Origin: Lethocerus indicus
Lineage: Eukaryota; Arthropoda; Insecta; Hemiptera; Belostomatidae
NCBI GenBank assembly: GCA_019843655.1
Contig: JACDQD010000003.1
Coordinates: forward strand, 433,346 to 497,345
Length of the DNA stretch: 64,000 bases
Direction: 5' to 3'
Shown here: positions 24,201-37,582 of the stretch, piece by piece
How the letters are laid out: every line of letters starts with the position of its first letter
Numbering within the stretch: the first letter of the stretch is position 1
Notes under the pieces: model-generated
Databases searched by the model: none
Seen by the model: only the letters and a program-made list of their open reading frames with translations
Told to the model about the DNA's origin: nothing
Translations under genes and position numbers: made by a program

Positions 24201-27183
24201 TTTCAAATCCACGGAAACGGAGAGAAAAGAGTGACGGGATATATGGCGGATAGTAGTAGACTATACTGAGGTTATGAGATTTTGCCAATTATACTGTTAC
24301 ATTATATACGTTTATTCGAAGCAAATCAATGTATTTGTACTGCAGTAGTCCTGAAGATAGGTGAGACTGGATTAGGGGCCGGGCGCGGAGGTTCCGATAC
24401 AGGGTTCGTACCCCGACGATTAGGTTCATCGAAACCGATCGGTTGAAATCGCAACGGAGAATCGGATCGTGGTTTCGCGTGACCTCAATCGGGCGCGTTA
24501 AGAGGACAACTCAAGCCGATTGAGCCTCAACCAATATTGGCCCGACAAGAGGCCTGTTCAAGAAGGATCGCCATCCAACACACTTACCTCTGTACACAGT
24601 TTTAATTCTTATCGCAAACAGGACAAACAGTTAATAGCTGGTGGGCGAAGTGGTACAGTAACCGGATTCCCGGATGAAATGAAAGTAGATTAGCTACAAG
24701 GGCCGATTCGCAGAATACTACAGTTATCGCGCAAACTCACTATCGATATATATTCTCCATCTTCGGCGCCATTCATATATTCTAATGAGGTTTTTGAAAT
24801 TGCCAGTCTGTTGTCTAATGTCCTGTCTGTGTCCTGTTCTGAGTCGGGTTTGGGAACGGCCGAATCGTCGAACGAATTCACCCCATTTCTCAAATAAATC
24901 AACGTTGTATTTTTTGTTAGTGTCGATCCGTTGCGGCTTGCTCTATATTCTTTAATTAAGTTCGAATACAAGTACGTATATTCGCGTTATATCTCTTTCC
25001 CAACGGCTGGCTGTACAGAGTGGCGCCGGAGAAGGCGAAGTCATAACGATATCATGAAAAATGACGCGCGGAAAAAAATACTGAATAGCTCGCAGACTGC
25101 AAGCGTTGCAACAACATTTGCAGCGTAGATTTATGCACGAAACTGCCGTAAAACGGAACCCGTTTGATTCGAACAGCCCGGTCCAAACTTGAATTCGGCG
25201 AGCGAAAATAGTTTTCGCCGAATAACAAGAGTTCAACCCGTTGGCCGTGTGATATGCCGATGTATAAAACGAGAACGGATAAAAAACTTCGAAATTCATT
25301 AAATGCACGATAAATTTTCGATACCGTCCAATGAAATACAAGTTCAATATAAGTTTCGATTAGGTTGGACAAAAGACCTTTTAGGAAAAAAAACTTTTCA
25401 GTTTTTCAACTTTCCATCGTGGGACAAGTGTATCTCACTTTGGGAAGTTTGAGTTTGGGGACAAATCGGTGAGAATGTTTGAAGAGAGAAGAAATTTTCG
25501 ATTTTACACAACTTTGCTTTGATGTGTGACTCGCGTGGCTGTTCAGATTTGTTATCAACGCTTTGATTCCAGGAAAGTCGGACAAAAAAAAAAAACAACA
25601 TAATATCTCAACGTCTCGGCGGAACGAGTCTCCCCTCCCAAGGGGAACTCATTAAGAACAAAAAGACGAACTGCCGCACTACACGTCACAGCCCCATATA
25701 CCTGTCACGTATAGTCAGGGAAATTTTATACCTAACAACCTTAATACTAAAAGATATGTGCCAAAAGTTTTTTTTGTATAGGCATTAACCTGCTAAGCGC
25801 AGTGAAAATATAGGCAAAATTGAATGTTTGTACTGTTTAGAGATGTTAAGCCGAGATTCACTTTTTGGTGTAACGTTGTCACTACTGACGATGGCGAAAA
25901 GTCCGAATTAAAATATACCTCGCGAATCACGCCCCGTGCGAGTATTAAACGAATTATTGTAGTTAAATTAGCGAATGTCTTATACTGATGATAAGGACCG
26001 AATACACAGGTACCGAAACGTCGGACTGAATTGTTGTCGCTGAATATTTGTCGGTTCGGCCGAACACGTTAATTTTATTAACGTTTATTAACTGGGGTAA
26101 CGGGAATGGGTAAAGTGGCGACTGCGTACAGTCAAGAAAAGGTAAAAAGTAAAAAAAATTGACCTTGGGCCGGCGGTCCGTTCGCGTGCCCTTTATCAAG
26201 ATGGGTCGCACGCAATATTAGAGCCGGAGTACACCGACACACAATAATCATTTGCCGACGTTTTCAAAACGCTATTTACGATCCTCTGGCATGCAAATTA
26301 TTATTACTATTAGAATAATATTGTCATCGTTCAGTTAAAGAAGTGAACACGGAACACTCTTCCTGCACCCACCGCTCCTCCACGGGGGGGGGTTCTGTCG
26401 AGGAAATTGATTTAGAGGAAGTCGCGAATCGTTTTTTGGCTAATAAATCGGCGAAAGTTTACCACGACCTGAACCTGAATTGTCGCTAACCGGCTTACGG
26501 TAAAGTGTACTACAACCAGGTACAATAGGATTATTAGGGAATACAATCAAATTATAGAGGACAGGTTGGTGGTTCACGAAAACGAGAATCACTTCGGTCG
26601 GACTCTGAAGTAGGAACCGGTAAGAGTTCCGAAACGTCGTTGGCGCGAGAGGAGACAATTTCAGTCCGATTTTAAATCACGATAAAATGCAAAATATGAC
26701 GCCATCATAACTGGGTGAACCGTTTCCCCAAATTGCAAATTACGGATCGGACCCGCGACAAACGAATTATTTTATGTTTTCCGAAAAAAAGTACGGTAAT
26801 AAAACGGGAAATGTTTTTTTTTCACACTAACAACTATCCACATATATCATTTGACTTGAGCGAACTATTCCAGACGTTTATTTGTATCGTGATCCCGCTT
26901 CTAGGACACTTAAATGTTGGTCTAAGTCGATTTCGAGACTTCGTTTCCAGAGCGATCAATTTGGCCGCGGACGACCCCTTCCTTCTATAGATAATTGATA
27001 ATTGACTTTATCCGCGATTCAACGGATAATAATCCGTGGACAAATATTGACGCAATATCGACTGCGCTCGCTCGACCCCTTCAGAAAAAAGTGGATAGCT
27101 TTTTCTTCATCGTCAAAATAATTCGATCGACGAACAATTTTACCTTTTTTTCGAGGATAAAAAAACCTCTTGTAGTTTCTTGT

Positions 27184-27361
27184 AGGGTGTCACAAAATTA
27201 ACGCAAGATTTGAATCGAACTGTGGCCGCCAAACTTTGATTATTTTTGAAATATTGTTCAACAATGAAAACACGTTGTTGTTCTATCCATTTGTACTGAC
27301 ACTAAACTATCATTTACTATTTTTTAATAGGGTTGCCAACGCGTTAATTTCGAAACGCCCC
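27184..27361 (+). mobile_element. Short MITE related to the 8.9 kb element
   Basis: It starts agggtgtcacaaaattaacg and ends cgttaatttcgaaacgcccc, an imperfect terminal inverted repeat of about 20 bases. The interior gaaatattgttcaacaatga and aatagggttgccaac match the element near 8.9 kb. About 178 bases, non-coding. Confidence 0.75.
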
Positions 27362-28806
27362 GATACAAGGATGTACCTTCAAAAACTCCAGAGAGAGAGA
27401 GAGACAAGTATTGGAAATGATGGAGGGTACATTATCGATTTATTTTTTCATGAAATCACCCGATGTATATAACCTGAAATGAAAAAAAAAAAACCAGCCG
27501 GCAATTATGCCGTTTGCGGCCGCCGAATGGGAAACAATTAAATGATAATCCGCTGATCTAATCGAAACTGGCCGACCTTTCCATTTTATAAGGATGGGAA
27601 AATGAACGAAAAGTCAATGAATCGATCGTGGTTGGACAAATGACTCCACGATCGGACGTTCGTGGAGCCGGCGTTCTTCCCGTTCCCACACAATTAATCC
27701 CCTCTAACAACAGACATCCTTATCAACCCTGGCTAATAACAATAAAATCATTTATTACTTTACGCTAACTCCGGCGAGAGGAACAAATAAATAAAACCCT
27801 AGTCTACAATATACGACCTTTCGCTTCGCTCTTTTAAAAAGAATTTATTTTCAAAATTTTCTCCCGAATTGTCAATACGGACGTACTGAATTGGGAGAAC
27901 TGGTTCTTGAAACTGACGCTACGCAGTTTCGAATAATTAGATATGGATTATAAAAGAATATCGCGATATAATTAAATATAATAAATTGTACCAAGTTTTA
28001 CTGCGATACAGGAGATATAACGCTTATAGAATCCAATCCTCGCAATCCCTAAGCCTGCAATCTAACGCCCTTGCACCTAAACTAATAATAAACTAAAAGT
28101 CCAATTCCTTCGGGAATTAGCGTCTTCCCCTTATAAATCCTTAAACTCCAGATTATACCCGCAGTTCCCCCCCTCCATCCCCCCAAGATCCCTTAATTCG
28201 ACAACTTTACTCATTTCGCCTTACTGAAAATCACCCTGTCACTTGGGCAAGGGCAGCGGCGGGAATACCATCATTGGGGTGGTTTCTCCCTTCAGGAAAA
28301 ACAAGTATTACAATAAATAATACAATTAGTTTTATTGTCACAACTGTAAAATACAATGAGCGACGTTGATTTTCGACTAGATCTAATAACGAATGGAATA
28401 TAAAGGACACTGGCTTTCCAGATTTTTCTAAAATTTCATTTATTTTTCGTACACACTTAGATCACGTGGCCACTGATCACACTGACGCCTTTTCGGGCGT
28501 CCGTAAGGTACGTTTTTAGGGATGTACGTGAAAATAAATGAAGTACCTTCGTAAACCTCGTTGTGTAAACGTTGGACGATCTCCGCGAGGAAATAGTAAT
28601 AATAATAATAATAATAACAGCGGATATTTATAAAAGGCCATTAATCTCGGTATTACCCTGATTAAACCAGTCGAGAGGATTTTTCAGAATCTGTCTTGAG
28701 AGCGCCGGAAAAAATTTCATTCTTATCACTAACAGTCGTCTAAAAATATAAATGAAGCGTGAAGATACGAAATTTTAACGTACATGCGGTCTGCGAGGGG
28801 TTGGAA

Positions 28807-28973
28807 TACCGTAGATTTCGCGTGTTTTTTTTGTCGGTTTGCGGTCTCTTGCTAGACCGGTTTCGGCCGCTCGCCATCTTCAGCACTGACAGTACTACAA
28901 GTGACGGTGACAGTGCCGAAACCGGTCTGGCAAAAGACAGAGACTGCAAAAAAACACAGGGAAATCTACGGTA
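28807..28973. mobile_element. Palindromic CCGTAG element, copy 5
   Basis: A short 167-base copy beginning taccgtagatttcg and ending gaaatctacggta. gctagaccggtttcggccgc is present on the left and gccgaaaccggtctggc on the right; most of the central spacer is lost. Confidence 0.82.
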
Positions 28974-31939
28974 AAAACTGTTTCTACCTCTGTATAGCGG
29001 TACGATTGGATGACGTACCGATGTCCCCAACCGACGGGGGGGGGTTTGAACAAATGGCCCGGACCGATTTTCAGTTCACACATTCTTCCCTGAAAGCCGA
29101 ACGTGCGTGAAAAGGAGACCGGTAGGTAGCCTTAGGGGAGAGGGGGAGCCTCCCTTTCTGGCCTGCGTTGATTTATGCTCGCCGCTAATAAATAAAGGGA
29201 GGGCCTCGGCTTTCTCTCCCCTCCAGCCTTGGGGTGGATCTTCGCAGTATAAAAGGGAACGGGAGAGCCCAACCTTTTTCTTTAGACGGAAAAATCCGTT
29301 GGGCCGTTCACTCTCTGGAGTTCTCAGCCCCCCCCCCACCCCCAAAACCACTTATCCTACAGCCGCTGCCACAACCCCTAGGACGATAATATTTTTCACC
29401 CTAAATGTCGCCACAATTACATGTTATTGTAATTCTATTTGAGCGTTGAGATTGTACTCCCGCTCCGGCCCTTATCGGATAGTGAGGAAATCACACACAC
29501 AGGGCCATTTCCCCCCCAAATCGTAGGCTGGGGTAGTTTCGAACGTAAGAATAGGGAAGCCGAAAATTCAAAAACGGAACGTATCGTACGGTCGGAAATG
29601 TAAGGCGTTAACGATTTTACGAAGGAGAATAGATTGTAGCGATGGAATATTGTAGGACGGTTCGGTGGACTTCCAAACGGCTCAATTCCGTACACCTCGT
29701 TAGGTTTTAAAATACGGTCAATAAATTTAATCTTTGTACCAATTTGTGAAATCGTTTACCTGTTTTCTCGGGAGTTTGAAATATTAACAGGCAGGTAATA
29801 AACAACAGAGGGGTTTGAACAACAATACGATAAATTGAGAATTTTATTATACTGAGAGACGTCGGAATTTTGGGACTGTACCTAGGAGAAATCATAAAAA
29901 GTATCGATATAATAAAAATATTATATACTTTTTTTTTTTATTGACATTTAAAGTTTTAAAATGTGTAATTTTACACTTGACGGGTAAACAAGTCGGCAGC
30001 TATATGGGGCAAAAAGGACATTAAGACAGCAATGAATCATGCTCCGGATTCATGGATTTTCCCCAGGAGAGAGGAAGAAAAATAAGTTTCGGCTATAAAA
30101 ATTGTTATAACCAGATTTTTCCCTGTACACAGCTTCGGAGAAATGCGAATAATCGGAGGATAGAATCTAGGCAAAGCAATCCGAAACTCTGTACTTTAAA
30201 AATGATTGCCATTAATTTTATTTCGCTGAACAATGAAGAAATACGGCGAACAATGGATCAACCTTGAATGTAGTTTCGTGACCGTTGTCGATCTCCAGTC
30301 TCACGGCGGGCTCATTTCGTTAGGAATTGTTTCCTAGACCTCCAACCTACTACAATGGACTATAGATAGGTGTGACGACCCCCCCCACCCCCACCTGCTA
30401 CTATAGTGTAGACATATCATGTTGCAACAACGTTATTATGTTACGTTGCAGACTAGACTAGGTAAGCCCTCATTCTGTCAAATGATGTGCAAAAATATCA
30501 ATTAACGGGGGGGGAGAGGCGGGGGGGTTGTTTAAATGACTTCAACTTTTCAATCGATACAGAAAAGACTACTCGACTGTTCGAGTGGTTTTCCGGCTAT
30601 AATAATTAATTAGCGCTCGAATAAACAACCGAGAATAATTCAGAATTAGAGGCCCTCTCAAATTTTCGAGTGGACACAAATGTTTCCCTACTCGAAAAGC
30701 GTTTTTGTTCAGTTACCTCTCGATTGTCGTTTAAACTCTGGCGAATTTTTATTTACGCTCTTAATTGCGCTGATAACGCGATTTATTACCCAATTCCGAC
30801 GTCGGCCCTCTCATCTCTTGTTCTTTTTATTTCAAGTCGCGATTTTACAAATTGTATTTAGCGACACATAATAGAAAATCTGTCTTATCGAAGTGATGGG
30901 ATGGTTTATATATATATATATATAGGGAAAAAAGCTAATTCGTGAAAGATCGGAACGGTCAGGAAGATAATGTGGGCCGTTAAAATGTTACGAATGGCTC
31001 GGTGGATCCCGACAGCTCAATTCCCAAATTATTCGTAGCAATTAGAAACTTTTGACTCTCGTATGTGGTCTTCTGTCCAAGTGCAATCCGCAAGTGGCAA
31101 CTGAATTTCGGGACCAGAACTCGCAGTAAAACCCCCAACCTTTATAAACAGATTTACAAGACGTAGGCGTCGTTGACCCCCACCCCACCCCCACGGTCAC
31201 GATTAAATCGGACCGGGTTATTAAATCGATACCGAGGCCGAGAATATTAACTGAAGCAAAGCACGAGCACAACCTACAACAACAAACACAAAAGAACGAG
31301 GCCGACAATCGATCACTCGAGTAATCGCGCCCAATTGCGATTTCGATACGTTTAATTATTCTTCAAGAAGATTTCATGGATCAAAACGCGGCGGCGACGG
31401 GTTCAGAATCGAGCCATCGTTCATGTACACGAAACATGAATACATAAAACATATTAAGTGGACAGCCGAGATGTGAAAACATGAAGCATATAGAGCGGCT
31501 AGAGCATATAAAGTCTACATCAAGTACTATTCCGGATTTAATTTTTCGTCCCGTATCGTTTATTCGCTGAGACACAAATACGTACGTTACATCGAAGTCG
31601 TTAAACAGATTTTAAGTAAACAGAATGAAACCGAGAAATGAATACAGTGGACAGGAATATCGGCGAAAGAAAAGAGTTGGCCGTGCAGACGAACGCACCG
31701 CTGTGATAACCTCGCTTCTTATCACAAACGGCTCTTATATTAATATTTACAGCGAATAATGACGGTTCAAGTCGGGTTCGGCGAGGGCAAATTTTGAGAC
31801 GGGGGAATATAAATTCACGTCCTTTCGGATTATTAAACGGGTTCGTAAATTCGATTGTTGTGTGAAATGAGACAAAGCTCCGGCCGAGACGTGAACAAAA
31901 ACCGAACTCCGGTAAGTTAAAGCCGCTGTAGACTTTGTG

Positions 31940-32060
31940 ATTTGAAAAATACCCGGGCGAACCTCTGGTATGCTAACGATAGAGGATTTCGAATTGGCTT
32001 TGTACACTGCGAGTTTATTAACCGAGGACTTTAAAATTGACGGTTTGATTCCATTGTTTC
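31940..32060 (-). pseudogene. Jockey-type LINE fragment
   Basis: On the minus strand, SVNKLAVYKANSKSSIVSIP preceded by ILKSS resembles the NKLTVYKAILKP segment seen in the other copies. Short and diverged. Confidence 0.5.
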
Positions 32061-32924
32061 GAGCTTGTACGGGCATTCCGCGTGAGGACTTTAAAATGAA
32101 GAGAAAGCGCGTTAATAGCGAAAATAACCTGCAACCGGACTGAAATAAGAGTGACGTGCGGACAAAGTATGTCCTCCGAATGCACAAAGAACGTGACGGT
32201 GACACGACAAGTCTTATTACTATTCAAACGGAAGCACAAAGGACAGCTAACACTGCAAGGCCGGTTTCCCACAGTGCAATAACGTCATTTCGCGAATACT
32301 CAGTAAAAATTGAAATCGGCAGCAATTGCGCCATAAAAACTGTAAATTGGGAAACAGAAATGCATTCACATTTATGCACTCCTCGTTAAAAGGATGTTGC
32401 AAAAATCGTCCCCGTTAATTCCAATACATACTTATTACACACTGATATTTCTTATGCACCACTCACGCAAAACGAAATTGTGGCTCTTTAAAATGTTTCC
32501 AGATTAAATTGTTTGACGTGAAAACCAATTTGCGCTATAAGAATGACGAACAAAAAAAAGTTTAAGGGTGAATTCGGCTCATTAGCCTCTAAAAATAGGC
32601 TCTCTTCGCAAAATAATTTGATTCTTAATGAAGAAATCAAAAATTTCTTCGATGAGAAATCCCGCTGTATCTACAAAGAAGTTAAGTTTTATAACATCGG
32701 TACGTAATTTTTTTTTTAGCTGTGATATTATCACAAATGTAAAATACTAGCACTAATAACAATAGCCGCCGACTTAGTAAAAATATTATTCATATATTTT
32801 TCGGGTATATTTAGATCGATTAGATGGATATTGATTGAGGCGTCTGTAAGGAATGTCGGGACGAAAAATTCGTTTACGTATACCCGATTGAAAAGAATCG
32901 ACTTAAACAGCAAATTTGGACTTC

Positions 32925-33105
32925 TTAGGCCGTCACTGCTAAAACGGACATCAAAATTGACCCTAAGTAACAGACTTACAGTATACAAAGCCCTATTAAA
33001 ACCGACATACGGTATAGAACTATTGGGTTCCGCCCAAGACATCAGACATCGCTCGCGTCCAGAGATTCCCAAACGAAAGTTCTTCGGACCATACTTAATG
33101 TCGTA
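32925..33105 (+). pseudogene. Jockey-type LINE fragment
   Basis: The plus strand reads SNRLTVYKALLKPTYGIELL, GSAQDIRHRSRPEIPKRKFF, then stops. It has the same order as the other copies but no downstream 3' end. The sequence just before it (gaggcgtctgtaaggaatgt) also occurs near 13.87 kb and 28.49 kb, hinting at a longer shared repeat. Confidence 0.7.
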
Positions 33106-35229
33106 AAGTCAAAGTTAAAAATCAATAAAAATTGGCCCAAAAAACCCAGGAGTGGCCTCTTATTAAGAGACTGTGTCCAGACGGTTGAATGCGTACAGGG
33201 GGAAAGGTGGTCGTGAAGGGGTCAATATTTGACGTGCACTCCACAAACCACCCCCTCCCCTCCCCCACAACCCCGGGTATCAGTACACGGGGGTAGTAGT
33301 TACATACTCACGCACGTACTCAATACAACCCCCGACCCCGACCCGGGCGGTTATTTGCAGTGCTCAATTGCGGGGAAAAATCGCTGGGATATTTATGTAC
33401 TTTGTCGGGATAATTCTCTGCTACGGGGCGTGGACAACATACAAATACTTTTACAGGCTTCCGGGTGTTCGGCTCCGGTTCCGGCAGGTTTCCGGTCGCC
33501 GGCGAACTTGACGTCGGTCACGGGTCGAATCGAATAAAAAAAAAAAAGGGAGGGCCGGGATAAAAGGAATTGTCTGTCCCGGGGAGTAGGGGGCGGGGGC
33601 GGAGTGGACTAGTTGAGGACGGGGTAAAAGGGAAAACTTCAAAACCACCCAAATCCCCCGGCATCTTCCTCCCGGCTACAACAAAAACCCCAAAGACGTA
33701 TCGCAAGGAGGAGGCTCCTCACGGCCACCAGCTAGTCAAAGTGAAAGTGAAAAGTGTAGTGAAAGCTGTGAATGTGCCTATAGTGTGTATAGCGCTAACG
33801 ACGGTATACGACCTGTCCAGTATACAGTGTCACCAGTGCCCCGACACCGAGTTTCGCGAGCAGTGCAGTGAACCCAAGCGGCAAGTGCAAAGTGCATGTG
33901 TCTGTCTGCGCGAGTGAATGTAGTGAGTGTAGCTTAAGTTCTCGGGTTTCTATTATAATTTTCCCGATTATCGCAACAATATTGTCAAAAATCCATGTTT
34001 AATGTGATATAATATTTAAGTATATAGGCCGGAACGCATGTACGAATCACCATTTGTATATTGGTTCTATCGATGTAATACTTTATTTAAAGAAATAAAA
34101 AATTATTTGTAATTTTGTGTTGGGTAAAAGGGAATCTGGGCCTCCCTCTTCTGGGAGCCTCTTGACATGTCGCCAACCTGCTACTGAGGCCACTTTACGG
34201 CGCACATAAAATGAAAATTTAAATTATTTATTCGCGAAATACCGGACGAAACCCCCCTAAGATTGGTCGTGTTCAACGCTCATGTTTCCTACGAACACTC
34301 GCTTTTTCCGCCTGTTGGGTCCTCTTTTTAAATCCTCCCCCCCCCCCGGTTATAACAGGGTTTTCGGCCTGTCTTATACACGGGTTATAAATGTATTCCC
34401 GAAATTATTCAACAAAACAAGCGCTATTATTCTGACCTTAGTAGGCCACAGTGTGTCGGTACATTATTCACTACTACCATAATTTTTTACCGTGTTATTT
34501 GAACCATCCGTGTATACTGTAATTGCGATATCTTGGTGTATATCAATGCGATATTTTTTGTTCTGTGCGCTGAATTTTGTGGATTTTGATTGCGTCCTTT
34601 TTCACCGCCTATAATTATTTATTGCCCTTTTGTACATTTTACATATCGCGCTTTGCGCTATCCTCTCGGCATCCTCCCCTCTAACTGTTTATAAGTGTGA
34701 CAAAATGACGGGTTCGAACGAATGGGAAAAGTTGTATCGAAATAGTACACTTCTGACCGTTCGCCGTGCGATTAAGCCGGCCTAATGGAGTATGGATCTG
34801 GGGGAGCTTGGCTAAACCAAGTAACACTGGGCTGGGGGTTGGTGGCCCTACGTCGGCCATTTTGGGTTAGGTGGGGTCAGAATTTGGGTAGGGCGCCGAC
34901 GCTAGGCAAAATATATCTCCATTGCGGCCAATATATTTTATACAGTTTAATTAGACCGCTTTCTGTTCAGTCATTATCTTTTCTTGGTGTCATTTGTGAA
35001 AGTTTTCCTCTCGATACTGCACGGAAACTGATTCTTCAACCTTAAATTAGGGGGAACACTTTTCCTCCGTACAATTATATTAGTTTTATTTCGATTGAGA
35101 CGTGAAATAACGAGAGGCATATTATATATTGCCACGGTGGACAGTAATATTGGGATTATGGCTCACATAAATTATGTCCTATACCTAAGTAGTTAGTATT
35201 TTTTCGGTAAATTTCTATATCCTTGAAGA

Positions 35230-35374
35230 AAACCTTACTTAAAAATGTACCTAGATAAACTGCAATTCATAATTCTTGAATTATTAAAGGATACATTAAT
35301 AATTATATATTAATATATAATAACTCAAGAATTATGAATTGTAGTATATCTAAGGTACATTTTGAGTATGGTTT
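35230..35374. repeat. Perfectly centred hairpin, 57-bp arms
   Basis: The left arm contains aaaatgtacctagataaac and gcaattcataattcttgaat; the right arm carries their reverse complements (attcaagaat-like and aaggtacatttt) with a few mismatches, around a roughly 30-base AT-rich loop. Probably a small foldback element; no coding content. Confidence 0.85.
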
Positions 35375-37549
35375 ACTTTTAAACGTTATTCAGTATTCAT
35401 CGCATTTGCATTATCCATCAATCGCACAATTCAAATAATTCCTATATATATGTACAGATTTACAACAGAAAATACTTCTACCTACAGAAATAATAACTTT
35501 TGTAGGATTATAACTCGGATAGAGAGTAAAAATATTGCGAGCAGGATTACAGTGAACCGTTGCACGCTTCCATTTTACTTAATGAAGAGCAAAATTCGAT
35601 ACAATTCCTGGAAATATGCGGTGGAAAAATTTCCCTAAATACGCTTTTAAAGGAATACTTCCGATAAAGTAACCCCGGATCGGACCCTTCTAGGCGGTGC
35701 TCTCTTTCTGCCCAATCTCCTTGCCCTTTTTACAAAGGCAAAGGTCGGTTAAAGGGATTCCTCTCCACCCCACCCCTATGGGTCAGAACCCAAACTTATC
35801 TTCAATCTTATTTGAACGCCCGTTCTACAGTGGCTTATTTTGATGTTTTCCAGTTGAAATTTACATACATTTCATATACACAATATAAGATAATACAAAG
35901 GAGAGTTATCTCTCAATTGACGTCAGTCGAAATTGTAAAGTAAAATAATTTGTTGAACCAATTTTCGCATTTGGTACACAAGCACAAAAAAATCTTTAAA
36001 TCGCTTTTTTCGTCGAATCAAGTGCGATAAATTTTATATATATTTCCTAATAACAATCAAATCAATTTTATTGGAATAAAATTGGTAAGAGCCAGTGTTC
36101 CGGTGCTGACATGATGCTTCGTGAGTAATCTAGATTAGCAGCTGGACTACTACCGTAGATGGGGAAACACCGGAAAAGTCTAGGCCTACATGGTACCAGA
36201 GAGGAATAGAAGGGCAACGGAGTGATTTATAACTAGCACCAGAATACTACTGCTATTGGAAACACGACTGTCTGTAATGAATACAACAAGTTAGTATTAA
36301 ACCAACACCCTCTCACCCTCCATCCCCTCACACCTCGACGCCTACATTATCGGAACATTGACACATTTCAAGTTTATTACCGGGCCTCGAATTAAACACG
36401 CCCAAACGATCGAGGAGAACTTTCCCCAGGAAACTTTTAATGTAATACACAGCCTTAGGGGGGGGGGAAACTCTAAACACAGTCAACCAAGTTTAATAAC
36501 CGCAAGCGGCTTCGCAAAATCAATTCTCCGACACGCACACTCTCTCTCTCTCTCATACAAACACAGAAGAACAAATATAAATACAAATACATTATTTTTC
36601 TGTGAATATATAGGGCAGCGTAAACATGAATTCCGGCCTACCACCACTAAGTATGAAGACTAAGAGATGTTTGGAAATTTTATTTTTTCCCCAAGTGGCC
36701 CCAAAGTGGGATACTCTATAGGCTACTTAATTGAAAATCGTTAATTTATATAAACGAGGAAGAACGAGTATCCGGAGCGGAACTCTCATACACGCCAACC
36801 GGAATAGAGACGGTTGTTGATCGCTCAATATTTATGTATTATTTAGAAATTGTATTCTTCAATTAATAAAGCAGATTCTCGGCAGTGGAGACGGAGGAAT
36901 AGATAAAAAAGGTTTTCACGAGATGATGGACAAAAAATAGAGGAGCGCCTTATCGGCCCTTGAGAGGTGTCATTACGGAGTATAATATCTCCGCCACCCG
37001 CCACGGTTGAACTTTACTGCCCGGGCAGTAAAACTTTCCAACTTAGGGCCGGTAAAATTTTATTACGACGGACCGAGAAAAAAAAATCCGGCTTTTTCGG
37101 GTGGGGGGGGGCGGACTTTAATGACCGTCCGACATTAATAAATAACCGGGGGATTTATTAACAAGAAAACATTAACAGTCGATATAATTACGATAGCGTG
37201 GACAAGTCCAACTACGTTTCCGGACTCCGGAATATAAGGGAAATGTCAAAAGGGAAGGGCAAAAATAAAAGAAAACCCTCCCGGTGGAGCTCGCTGTCGG
37301 CCGGTTTCAAAACGCCGAAAATATCAGCCGGAAAAATCCAGGAAAAACCCTGCCGGACATGGTTTTTCACACACAGTACTGCCCTCTCCTACCGTCAGTT
37401 ATAATAGCTGACTATATATGTGTGTGTGTAGCAGAATTTCCTTTTTTTTTAGTATCATCGTCAACCGTCGAAACTGCGTTGACACAGAGGTGAGAGTGGG
37501 ACATTAGGAAAGTAGACGGACCATCGGCATGTCTTGGAATGGATGTACT

Positions 37550-37580
<31 letters not shown>
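37550..37580 (+). repeat. (GA)n microsatellite
   Basis: About fourteen AG units. Confidence 0.88.

Positions 37581-37582
<2 letters not shown>

Larger units (their letters stand above)
19890..28800. other. No gene recognised apart from listed repeats
   Basis: Holds the LINE fragment at 22.2 kb, CCGTAG relics and one MITE. A 131-codon frame at 24952-25347 (minus) and a 91-codon frame at 20057-20332 (plus) have no recognised motifs. Confidence 0.45.

Noticed and set aside
24952..25372. 131- and 106-codon minus-strand frames
   Set aside because: No recognisable motif, the two frames overlap each other and no splice or start context supports them.
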